From Actinomycetes bacterium (GTDB taxonomy: Bacteria; Actinomycetota; Acidimicrobiia; Acidimicrobiales; RAAP-2), in NCBI GenBank assembly GCA_021827705.1, contig JAKAUQ010000029.1, forward strand, positions 1-64,000: 64,000 nucleotides of DNA. The letters are read 5' to 3'. Positions within the stretch are counted from its first letter, which is position 1, and every line of letters starts with the position of its first letter. Shown in pieces: positions 32,019-42,894 of the stretch. The notes beneath the pieces were generated by a model. The model saw only the letters and a list, made by a program, of their open reading frames with translations. It searched no databases and was not told where the DNA came from. The position numbers and the translations under genes were made by a program.

Positions 32019-33071
32019 ATGGCCGATGAGCAACCGCGCGCGCGCTTCACCGTGCCCCACGAGCTGCGCATCATCATCAGCATCGGCCTGCTGGTGTTCG
32101 TCCTGGAGTATCTGGTCGTGCCCCAGTTCGCGTCGGCGCGCCGCTCGCTGCCCCTGCTGGCCACCATCAATCCGATCCTGGTCGGCGTGGCCGTGGTGTG
32201 CGAGCTCGCGGCCATCTACGCCTACATGGAGCTCACCCGCGCGGTGCTCTACCCCTACTCGCCCCCGCGCTATGACACCTTGCGGGTGAACCTGGCCGGT
32301 CTGGCCATCAGCCACACCATCCCCGGGGGCACCGCCCCGGCCGGCGCGCTGTCGTATCGGATCTTCAACCGGCTGGGCGTGCCCAAGGAGACCAACGCCT
32401 TCGGCATGGCCACCCAGGGCACCGGCTCCGCGGTGGTGCTGAACATCCTGTTCTGGTGCGCCCTGGTCATCTCGGTCCCCCTCCAGGGGTTCAACCCCCT
32501 CTACGGCTTCGCCGCCCTGGCCGGCGTCTTCTTGCTGGCCGCCTTCTTCGGGACGATCATCTTGATCACCCGGGGCCAGAGCCACGCCGACCGCTGGCTG
32601 CGCTCGATCGCCCGCCGCATCCCCGGACTCGACCCCGACCGGCTCTCGACGATCCTGGGCAAGGTCGCCGACCGCATCACCGTCCTGATCACCTACCGGC
32701 GCACGCTGTGGGCGGCCCTGGTGTGGGCCGCCCTCAACTGGATCCTCGACGCGGCCTGCCTGTGGATCTTCGTGTGGTCCTTCGGCCACGTGATCTCGCC
32801 CATCGACCTGCTCGTGGCCTACGGGCTGGCCAACGTCCTAGCCGCCATCCCCGTCACGCCGGCCGGCCTCGGCGTCGTGGAGGGCGTGCTCATCCCGACG
32901 CTGGTGGGCTTCGGCGTGCCCCACAGCCAGGCGATCCTGGCCGTGCTCGCCTACCGTCTGGTCAACTTCTGGATCCCGATCCCGATCGGTGGCGTCGCCT
33001 ACGCCAGCCTGGAGTGGCGCCGGCGCGCTAGCTCACCACCGACCGGTGATGGGCCAGTGCCCGCCGCTTGA
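32019..33071 (+). CDS. UPF0104/lysylphosphatidylglycerol-synthase-TM-like membrane protein (flippase-like)
   Basis: Multi-TM; GLAISHTIPGGTAPAGALSYRIFNRLGV..GTGSAVVLNILFW..AYGLANVLAAIPVTPAGLGVVEGVLIPTLVGFGVPHSQAILAVLAYRLVNFWIPIPIG. Confidence 0.88.
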   Translation: MADEQPRARFTVPHELRIIISIGLLVFVLEYLVVPQFASARRSLPLLATINPILVGVAVVCELAAIYAYMELTRAVLYPYSPPRYDTLRVNLAGLAISHTIPGGTAPAGALSYRIFNRLGVPKETNAFGMATQGTGSAVVLNILFWCALVISVPLQGFNPLYGFAALAGVFLLAAFFGTIILITRGQSHADRWLRSIARRIPGLDPDRLSTILGKVADRITVLITYRRTLWAALVWAALNWILDAACLWIFVWSFGHVISPIDLLVAYGLANVLAAIPVTPAGLGVVEGVLIPTLVGFGVPHSQAILAVLAYRLVNFWIPIPIGGVAYASLEWRRRASSPPTGDGPVPAA

Positions 33072-35085
33072 ACTCCGCCTGGGCCGAGAACCCCTCGAGC
33101 GCCTGGACCCGGCGCCAGCGCCGGTCGGGCCCGAGCAGCCACGTCGAGGTGTCGTCGCGCCACGTCACCTCGAAGGCGTCGCGCAGCTCGGCGCGCACCA
33201 CCTCGTCGGCGATGGGCACCAGCACCTCGACGCGCCGGTCGAGGTTGCGCTCCATGAGGTCGGCCGAGCCGAGCAGGATCGTCTCGTTCGGCCCCGGCGG
33301 GCCGAACAGGAAGATGCGCGAGTGCTCCAGGAACTCCCCCACCAGGCTGCGCACAGTGATGCTCGCCGACAGGCCCTCGATGCCCGGGCGCAGGCAGCAC
33401 AGGGTCCGCACCAGCAGGCGGACCGGCACGCCAGCGGCGCTGGCCTCGTAGAGGGCGTCGATCACCGCGGGGTCAGTCAGCCCGTTGACCTTGATGTCGA
33501 TGCGCCCGGCCGGCCCCCGGTCCCGCTCGCGCGCGATCAGCTCGATGATGCGCGTGCGCGTCATGGTTGGGCTCACGACGATGCGCTCGTAGCCGACGTT
33601 GCGGGCGAAGCCCGTCAGGTAGTTGAACAGCTCGCCGACGTCGTGGGTGATGGCCGGGTCGGCGGTCAACAGGCCGAAGTCCTCGTAGGAGCGGGCCGTC
33701 TTGGAGTTGTAGTTGCCCGTGGCGATGTGCGCGTAGCGCACCGTGCGCCCCCCCTCGGTGCGCACCACCAGCAGGGTCTTGGAGTGGGTCTTCAGGCCCA
33801 TGATCCCGTAGACCACGTGCACGCCGGCGTCTTCGAGGGTCTTAGCCCACTCGATATTGGCGGCCTCGTCGAAGCGGGCCTTCAATTCGACCAGGGCCAC
33901 CACCTGCTTGCCGTGCTCGGCGGCGCGGATCAGGCTCGCCACCACCGGCGAGTCGCCCGACGTGCGATACAGCGTCTGCTTGATGGCTACCACCCGCGGG
34001 TCGTCGGCGGCCTGGGCCACCAGCACCTCGACTGAGTCGCTGAAGGACTCGTAGGGATGGTGCAAGAGGACGTCGGCCTCGCGGATCACCGCGAACAGGT
34101 CGCCCACGTGGTCCCCCACCAGCAGGCGGGCGGGCGTCAGGGGCGACCATCCCTCGCCCTTGAGGTCGGGCCGGTTCATCTCGTAGAGACCCCAGAAGTC
34201 GTGCAGGCCCAGCGGGGCGTCGCTGACGTAGACGCTCTCGGCGTCCAGTCCCAGCTCCCCGAGCAGTAGGTCGAGGAACTCGGGGTCCATGCCGCGGTGG
34301 ATCTCCACCCGAATCGCCTCGCCGAAGCGCCGACGGCGCAGCTCGACCTCGAGGGCGACCATCAGGTCGTCGGCCTCGTCCTCCTCCAAGGTCAGGTCAG
34401 CGTTGCGCGTGACCCGGAACAGGTCCGCCCGGCCCACCTCCATCCCCGGGAACAGGCGGCCCAGGTGGGCCACGATCAGCTCTTCCAGGCGGCACCACCG
34501 GCCCGGCCGGGCCTCGAGGAACCGCGGCAGCGAGCTGGGCACCTTGACGCGCGCGCTGCGCTCCTCACCGCTCTCCTGGTCGCGCACCACCACCGCGATG
34601 TTGAGGCTCAGGTTCGAGATCATCGGGAAGGGATGGCCCGGGTCCACGGCCAGGGGCGTCAGCACCGGGTACACGTGCTGCTCGAAGTAGCGCCCCAGGC
34701 GCGAGCGCTCCTCGGCATCGAGATCCTCGACGTGCACGATGTCGACCCCCGACGCGCTGAGCGCGGGCAGCAAGCCGTCCAGCACGAGGCGATCGAGGCG
34801 CTCGACCAGCTCCAAGATGCGCTCGCGAATCATCAGCAGCTGCTGGCGCGGGCGCATGCCATCAACCGAGGGGGTCTCGACGCCGGCGGCCACCTTGTCG
34901 AGCAGGCTGACCACGCGGACCTGGAAGAACTCGTCGACCATGTCGGCGAAGATCGCCACGAACTTGCAGCGCTCCAAGATGGGCAGCCCTTCGTCACCGG
35001 CCAGGTCCACCAGGCGCGACCCGAATTCCAGGCGCGACAGCTCGCGGCTCGAGAACCGCTCGGGTCCGAAGTCGCGGACAGCCAC
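33028..35085 (-). CDS. ppk1: Polyphosphate kinase 1
   Basis: SRELSRLEFGSRLVDLAGDEGLPILERCKFVAIFADMVDEFFQVRV..LLHHPYESFSDSVEVLVAQAADDPRVVAIKQTLYRTSGDSP..YGIMGLKTHSKTLLVVR. Confidence 0.95.
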   Translation of the reverse strand: MAVRDFGPERFSSRELSRLEFGSRLVDLAGDEGLPILERCKFVAIFADMVDEFFQVRVVSLLDKVAAGVETPSVDGMRPRQQLLMIRERILELVERLDRLVLDGLLPALSASGVDIVHVEDLDAEERSRLGRYFEQHVYPVLTPLAVDPGHPFPMISNLSLNIAVVVRDQESGEERSARVKVPSSLPRFLEARPGRWCRLEELIVAHLGRLFPGMEVGRADLFRVTRNADLTLEEDEADDLMVALEVELRRRRFGEAIRVEIHRGMDPEFLDLLLGELGLDAESVYVSDAPLGLHDFWGLYEMNRPDLKGEGWSPLTPARLLVGDHVGDLFAVIREADVLLHHPYESFSDSVEVLVAQAADDPRVVAIKQTLYRTSGDSPVVASLIRAAEHGKQVVALVELKARFDEAANIEWAKTLEDAGVHVVYGIMGLKTHSKTLLVVRTEGGRTVRYAHIATGNYNSKTARSYEDFGLLTADPAITHDVGELFNYLTGFARNVGYERIVVSPTMTRTRIIELIARERDRGPAGRIDIKVNGLTDPAVIDALYEASAAGVPVRLLVRTLCCLRPGIEGLSASITVRSLVGEFLEHSRIFLFGPPGPNETILLGSADLMERNLDRRVEVLVPIADEVVRAELRDAFEVTWRDDTSTWLLGPDRRWRRVQALEGFSAQAEFKRRALAHHRSVVS

Positions 35086-35130
35086 GACTGCCTACCTCCC
35101 TGATCAGCCTGCCACGACTACTCTACGGGC

Positions 35131-36534
35131 ATGTCTCGTCGCCGGCGCGCTACCGCGAGCGTGAGCGCGCCCCGGCGACCCTCGCGCTCCGCGGAGCTCA
35201 CGCTGCTCATCTTGGCCTGGATCGTGGTGACGGCGTTCTACGCCCTGGCCTGGGTGGGGGCGGTCGGCCACCTGCCCCCGCGCCTGTGGGCGTTCCTGGC
35301 CGGCCTGATCGCCATCTCGCTGGGCATGCACGTGGCGGTGCGTCGCCTCGCGCCAAGCTCTTCCCAGGTGCTCGTGCCCATCGCGACCCTGCTCAACGGG
35401 ATCGGCTACGTGGAGATCGCCCGCTGGGACCCGACCGAGGCCGCCTACCAGTCGCTGTGGTTCCTGGTGAGCGGCGTGGCCCTGGTGATCACCCTGGCCG
35501 TGGTGCGCCGGATCCGGGACCTGGACCGCTACCGCTACCTGACCCTGCTGGTGGCTGGCGGCCTCCTGCTGCTGCCCCTGGTTCCGGGCCTCGGCATCTC
35601 GGTGGGCGGGGCGCGCCTGTGGATCGGTCTGGGGCCGATCTCGTTCCAGCCCATCGAGGTGGCCAAGATCCTCCTGGTCTTCTTCTTCGCCTCCTACTTC
35701 GCGGCCCAGGCGCCGATGCTGTCCACGCCGACCCAGCGCATCGGCCACCACCTGGTCGTTCCCCCCCGCGCCCTGCTCCCCGTCCTGATCGCCTGGGGAT
35801 TCGCCATCGCCGTCTTGGGTGTGGAGGACGACATCGGCTTCGCCATGCTGCTGTTCGCGCTGTTCATGGCGATGCTCTGGCTGAGCACCGGACGCCTGAC
35901 CTACATCGCCTTGGGCGTGGGGCTCTTCGCCCTGGGTGCCGCCATCGCGGCGCGCTACTTCAGCCAGGTGCACGTCCGCGTCAGCCTGTGGCTCGACCCG
36001 TGGTCGGCGGCCAACTTCTCTTTCTCCCACCAGCTCGCCTACGGCTGGTTCTCCCTGGCCGCCGGCGGCGTCTTGGGCACGGGTCTGGGCCTCGGCCAGT
36101 CGGGCACCATCCCCGAGGTGACCTCGGACATGATCTTCGCGGCCATTGGCGAGGAGCTGGGGCTGCTCGGCATCATTGCGGTGCTCGGCCTGTTCGTCTT
36201 GTTCATCGGCGAGGGCTTCCGCATCGCCCAGCGCGCCCGCACCACCTACGTGCGCCTGGCCGCGGCGGGGCTGACCACCGTCATCGGTCTGCAGGCCTTC
36301 TTCATCGCGGCTGGCGTCTTGCGCATTTTGCCCTTCACCGGCATCACGCTGCCCTTCATGGCCTACGGCGGCTCGTCGCTGGTGGCCAACTACATCATCG
36401 TCGCCCTGCTGTTGCGGATCTCGGACGAGAACGCCGCGCCGCGCGGCGGCGGCGAGCTGCGCCGGGTCCCTCAGGTTGGGTCGGCGGCCGACAGCACCTC
36501 GGCCTCGCACAGCACCGGCGCCACCACCGGCTGA
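35131..36534 (+). CDS. SEDS-family protein (FtsW/RodA/SpoVE)
   Basis: GGARLWIGLGPISFQPIEVAKILLVFFFASYFA..VEDDIGFAMLLF..GVLGTGLGLGQSGTIPEVTSDMIFAAIGEELGLLG..ITLPFMAYGGSSLVANYI. Confidence 0.92.
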   Translation: MSRRRRATASVSAPRRPSRSAELTLLILAWIVVTAFYALAWVGAVGHLPPRLWAFLAGLIAISLGMHVAVRRLAPSSSQVLVPIATLLNGIGYVEIARWDPTEAAYQSLWFLVSGVALVITLAVVRRIRDLDRYRYLTLLVAGGLLLLPLVPGLGISVGGARLWIGLGPISFQPIEVAKILLVFFFASYFAAQAPMLSTPTQRIGHHLVVPPRALLPVLIAWGFAIAVLGVEDDIGFAMLLFALFMAMLWLSTGRLTYIALGVGLFALGAAIAARYFSQVHVRVSLWLDPWSAANFSFSHQLAYGWFSLAAGGVLGTGLGLGQSGTIPEVTSDMIFAAIGEELGLLGIIAVLGLFVLFIGEGFRIAQRARTTYVRLAAAGLTTVIGLQAFFIAAGVLRILPFTGITLPFMAYGGSSLVANYIIVALLLRISDENAAPRGGGELRRVPQVGSAADSTSASHSTGATTG

Positions 36535-37046
36535 CGCAGGGCCAAGATCAGCGCGTCGCTGACCCGGCAGTCGATGACGCGGCGGCCCCGCGGCGTCATC
36601 AGCACCAGCTCACCGAAGAACACGCCGTTCTCGACCCGCGCGATGCGCGCGGCCACCATCTCGCCGCGCAGCTCGCCCAGGACCGTGGTGAACAGCTCGT
36701 GGGTGCTCGGCCGGCGACCCACCCGGTTCTCCAGGGCGTTGGCCAGGGCGACGGCCTCGGGCAGCGCGATGGGCACCTCGAGGCTCCGGTAGGGGGCCTC
36801 GGCCTCCAGCAGGCGCACCACGGGGGCGGCCTCGCCCAGGTCGTAGGTGACCGACTCGACGGTCATGACGACGTTGGGGACCCCCGCGTCGCTGGCCGCG
36901 CGCGCCGGGGCCCCGGCCTCACCGGCCGCCTGCTCGGTGCTCTCGCCCCCCTCGGCGACCGCGGACCCCACGATCTGGGGCCCCGACTCGTCGGGCACCA
37001 CCGGGGCCGCCTCGGGGGCCGCAGGCTCGGGAGGGGGCATGCTCAC
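36471..37046 (-). CDS. Bifunctional nuclease (BFN/DUF151) domain protein
   Basis: APYRSLEVPIALPEAVALANALENRVGRRPSTHELFTTVLGELRGEMVAARIARVENGVFFGELVL..RVIDCRVSDALILALRQPVVAPVLCEAEVL; GTG start overlaps rodA stop. Confidence 0.88.
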   Translation of the reverse strand: MSMPPPEPAAPEAAPVVPDESGPQIVGSAVAEGGESTEQAAGEAGAPARAASDAGVPNVVMTVESVTYDLGEAAPVVRLLEAEAPYRSLEVPIALPEAVALANALENRVGRRPSTHELFTTVLGELRGEMVAARIARVENGVFFGELVLMTPRGRRVIDCRVSDALILALRQPVVAPVLCEAEVLSAADPT

Positions 37047-38188
37047 GGGCTCATCCCCCGCCGCCGTGACACCGCGAGGACCAGCCCGCCCGCCGCGTAG
37101 AAGACCAGCACCGACGATCCCCCGTAGCTGAGCAGCGGCAGCGGGATGCCGGTGATGGGCATGATCCCCATGGTCATGCCGATGTTCTCGAAGCACGAGA
37201 AGGCGAAGAAGATGAACACGCCGAGGCCCAGCACCCGGCCCATGGTGTCGCGTGCGGTCTGGCCGACGCGAAACATCCGGAAGGCCACGAAAGCCAGCAG
37301 CAGGATGATCAGGGACGAGCCCACGAAGCCCAGCTGCTCGCCGATGGCCGTGAAGATGAAGTCGGTGCGCTGCTCGGGCACGTAGCCGAGCACCGTCTGG
37401 AGTCCGCGGAACAGGCCGGCGCCCGTCAGGCCGCCCGAGCCGATCGCGCTCTTGGCGTTGGAGACTTCGTAGACCAGCGGCGCCAGGGCCGGGTTGGTCG
37501 AGTTCTGGTTGAGGAACGAGATGAAGCGGTCGACCTGGTACTTGTGCAGCAGGTCGAAGTAGATGGCCCCGGCCACACCGGCCGAGCCGGCCACGGCCAG
37601 GGCGGTCATCAGGCGCGGGGGCACGCCGGCGATCACCATCATGGCGGCCACCACCAGCACGATGATGATCCCGGTGCCCAGGTCGGGCTGCAGCACGATG
37701 AGGCCCAGGGGAACAGCCCCCATCAGCAAGATCCGCACCACGTCGTACATGGTCAGGCCGTCGGAGCGCCGGTGGGCGTAGGTCGCGATCGCCACGATGA
37801 GCACCAGCACGGTGAACTCGCTCGGCTGGACCTGGACGAAGCCCAGGTTGTACCAGCGCTGGGCCCCCAGGGCGCTGGAGCCCGCGACGAACACGCCGGC
37901 CAGGCCGAGCAGGGCCAGCACGTAGAGCGGGGTGGCCACCAGCTCGAGGCGCCGGTAGTCGATCCGCGAGAGCAGCGTCATCACCACGATGCCGGCCACC
38001 ACGAAGATGCCCTGGCGCTCCAGGTAGTAGTGCGGGCTGAAGCCGGCATTGACCAGCGCCTGGCGCGTGGCCGAGTAGATCATCCCGTCGCCGACCAGGC
38101 CGAGCAGGATCATCCCGGCAAAGAGGCTGTAGTCGAAGCCGTCGCGGGACCGGGTGCGCTCCAGGACCGCCGCGATCGCGTCGCTCAC
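37043..38188 (-). CDS. rodA: Rod-shape-determining SEDS protein RodA
   Basis: ALGAQRWYNLGFVQVQPSEFTVLVLIVAIATYAHRR..IVLQPDLGTGIIIVLVV..QTVLGYVPEQRTDFIFTAIGEQLGFVGS..GIPLPLLSYGGSSVLV. Confidence 0.92.
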   Translation of the reverse strand: MSDAIAAVLERTRSRDGFDYSLFAGMILLGLVGDGMIYSATRQALVNAGFSPHYYLERQGIFVVAGIVVMTLLSRIDYRRLELVATPLYVLALLGLAGVFVAGSSALGAQRWYNLGFVQVQPSEFTVLVLIVAIATYAHRRSDGLTMYDVVRILLMGAVPLGLIVLQPDLGTGIIIVLVVAAMMVIAGVPPRLMTALAVAGSAGVAGAIYFDLLHKYQVDRFISFLNQNSTNPALAPLVYEVSNAKSAIGSGGLTGAGLFRGLQTVLGYVPEQRTDFIFTAIGEQLGFVGSSLIILLLAFVAFRMFRVGQTARDTMGRVLGLGVFIFFAFSCFENIGMTMGIMPITGIPLPLLSYGGSSVLVFYAAGGLVLAVSRRRGMSP

Positions 38189-38946
38189 CCCAGCACCTCG
38201 ACCAGGGCGGCCCCGTCGATGGGCACCGAGAACCACCACGCCATCTGGCGCGCGCCTTGATGGGCCAGCATCGGCAGTCCGTTCATCGTGATCCAGTGGT
38301 GTCGCTCGTGGTGGGCCAGCCAGGCCGAGACGCGCGGCTCATACGTTATATCGACCGCCACGGCACCGGGGCCCGCCACTCTCACGGCCGGCTGGTCGCG
38401 GCGCTCAGCGACCGGCACCGTGTTGATGACCAGGTCGAGCGCCTCGCCCGGTGCCAGGGTCCCCACGCCGGGATACCTCGCGGCCAGCGCCGCCAGCGCC
38501 GCGGGCCGCCGCGTGGCCACGACCACCTCGCTCCCCGATCCCACCAGGGCATCCACGATCGACCAGGCGGCTCCCCCGGCCCCCAAGACGGCGGCCCGCC
38601 GCCCCGCGGGCTGCCAGCCCACCGCCGCCAGGGCGTCGAGCAGCCCGCGACCGTCGGTGTTGGCCCCCCGCACGCGGCCCGCCGTCCGCACCAGGGAGTT
38701 CACCCGACCGGTGCGGGTCGCCACCTCGTCGAGGTCATCGCACAGCCGCGCCGCCAGCGCCTTGAGCGGCATGGTCACCGACAGGGCGTCAAAGTCCCCC
38801 AGGACCGCAGTGAGGGCCTCAAGGTCGACGACGTCCACGGCGCGCGACGTGCCCACCAGGCCCGCCTGGGCCAGCCCAGCGCGGTGGAGGCGAGGGGACA
38901 GCGAGTGGCCCACCGGATGGCCGACGACCCCGAGACGCCAGTTCAC
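38185..38946 (-). CDS. aroE: Shikimate dehydrogenase
   Basis: LGVVGHPVGHSLSPRLHRAGLAQAGL..LSVTMPLKALAARLCDDLDEVATRTGRVNSLVR..GANTDGRGLLDAL..VLGAGGAAWSIVDALV..NGLPMLAHQGARQMAWW. Confidence 0.92.
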   Translation of the reverse strand: MNWRLGVVGHPVGHSLSPRLHRAGLAQAGLVGTSRAVDVVDLEALTAVLGDFDALSVTMPLKALAARLCDDLDEVATRTGRVNSLVRTAGRVRGANTDGRGLLDALAAVGWQPAGRRAAVLGAGGAAWSIVDALVGSGSEVVVATRRPAALAALAARYPGVGTLAPGEALDLVINTVPVAERRDQPAVRVAGPGAVAVDITYEPRVSAWLAHHERHHWITMNGLPMLAHQGARQMAWWFSVPIDGAALVEVLG

Positions 38947-39938
38947 GGCAGTCCCCGGGCGGCCGCCAGGCGCTCGTTGGCCAGCTGCTGGGCGAAGGTC
39001 ACCGCGAAGGCCTCGGTGCCCGCGGCGTCGATCACCGTGAAGTAGCGCCACGGCCCGGGGGGCGCGTGCAGCACGGCGCGCAGGGCCGTGGCCGACACCG
39101 TGCAGATCGGGGTCGGCGTCAGGCCCGACACCAGGTACGTGTTGTAGGGCGAGCGCGTCTCGAGCATGGCGTGGGTGACGATGCCGCCATCGCGGCCTAG
39201 CGCGTAGAGCACCGTGGCGTCCATCTGGAGCGGGCCCCCCAGGGCCAGACGGTTCAGGATCACGCGGGCCACCCGGGGCATGTTGCGCGCGAAGTAGCCC
39301 TCCTTCTGGACAATCGAGGCGGCCGTGAGGATCTGGTAGGCGTCGAGGCCCGCTACCGTGCTCGTGCCCCTCAACCCGACGGCCGCCGCCTCGGCAGCAA
39401 AGGAGTCGCGCATCTGGGCCACCAGCTGGGCGGCGCTCTCGGGGGCCACGATGGTGTAGGTCCCCGGGCCGATCATCCCCTCCAGCGAGCGCGTCGCGCC
39501 CCAGGGATGGCTGGCCAGGGCGGCCCCCAGCGCCTGGGTGAAGGCCGTCGCGAACGTCGCGCCCTCCACGGCGCCAACCGCGTGGGTGACCTCGCCCAGG
39601 GTCTCGCCCACGCTCACGGTGACCCGCGGGGCGCCGAGGACTCCCATCACGGCGGCGAACGACGAGCGCTGGCGCAGCCGGTAGCTCCCCGGCAGCACCA
39701 CCGGCGCGCCAAAGACCGCCGCGTCGATGCGGAAGGCCAGCGGGCTGGCGATGACCCCCTGGGCGTGCAACTCGCTGCCGATGGTGCTCAACGAGTCCCC
39801 GGGCTTCACGACGACCGTCACCACGCGACCGGGGCTGGCCAGCGGATCGGCCTGCAGCCAGAACCACAGCGACCCGCCGCCGGCCACCACGACGAAGGCC
39901 ACCAGGGCGCTGGCCCACCCGCGCCACCTAGCGCGCAC
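38943..39938 (-). CDS. mltG: Endolytic transglycosylase MltG (YceG-like)
   Basis: VVTVVVKPGDSLSTIGSELHAQGVI..EGMIGPGTYTI..AASIVQKEGYFARNMPRVARVILNRLALGGPLQMDATVLYAL..YNTYLVSGLTPTPICTVSATALRAVLHAP. Confidence 0.93.
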   Translation of the reverse strand: MRARWRGWASALVAFVVVAGGGSLWFWLQADPLASPGRVVTVVVKPGDSLSTIGSELHAQGVIASPLAFRIDAAVFGAPVVLPGSYRLRQRSSFAAVMGVLGAPRVTVSVGETLGEVTHAVGAVEGATFATAFTQALGAALASHPWGATRSLEGMIGPGTYTIVAPESAAQLVAQMRDSFAAEAAAVGLRGTSTVAGLDAYQILTAASIVQKEGYFARNMPRVARVILNRLALGGPLQMDATVLYALGRDGGIVTHAMLETRSPYNTYLVSGLTPTPICTVSATALRAVLHAPPGPWRYFTVIDAAGTEAFAVTFAQQLANERLAAARGLP

Positions 39939-40343
39939 GCAGGGCCTCGAGGTAGTGCTCCAGGAGCACGGTGGCGGCCGCCGAGTCCACCCGCTCGCGG
40001 TGCTCCTCGGCCCGGCGCCCCGCGGCGCGCAGCTGGCGGGTGGCCTGCGCGGTCGTGAGGCGCTCGTCCCACTGCAGCACGGTCGCGTGGGTCAGCGCGG
40101 CGCGCAGCTCGTGGGCCAGCTGGTTGGCTGCCAGGGTGCTGGCGGTCTCGCGCCCGGCCAGGGACACGGGGCGCCCGATGACCACTAGGTCCACGCTCTC
40201 CTCGTCGACCAGGCGCGCGACGGTCGCCACCAGGTCGGGCCCACTGCGCAGCGCGGGTCGCGGGAAGGCCATCGTGCGAGCCGAGTCGCTCACCGCCACG
40301 CCGCAGCGCACCGCCCCGGGGTCCAGCCCGAGGATCCGACCCA

Positions 40344-40344
<1 letters not shown>
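39928..40344 (-). CDS. ruvX: Holliday-junction resolvase-like RuvX/YqgF
   Basis: GRILGLDPGAVRCGVAVSDSARTMAFP..VDLVVIGRPVSLAGRE..LQWDERLTTAQATRQLRAAGR..RERVDSAAATVLLEHYLEAL. Confidence 0.93.
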
Positions 40345-42890
<2,546 letters not shown>

Positions 42891-42894
42891 GGGT

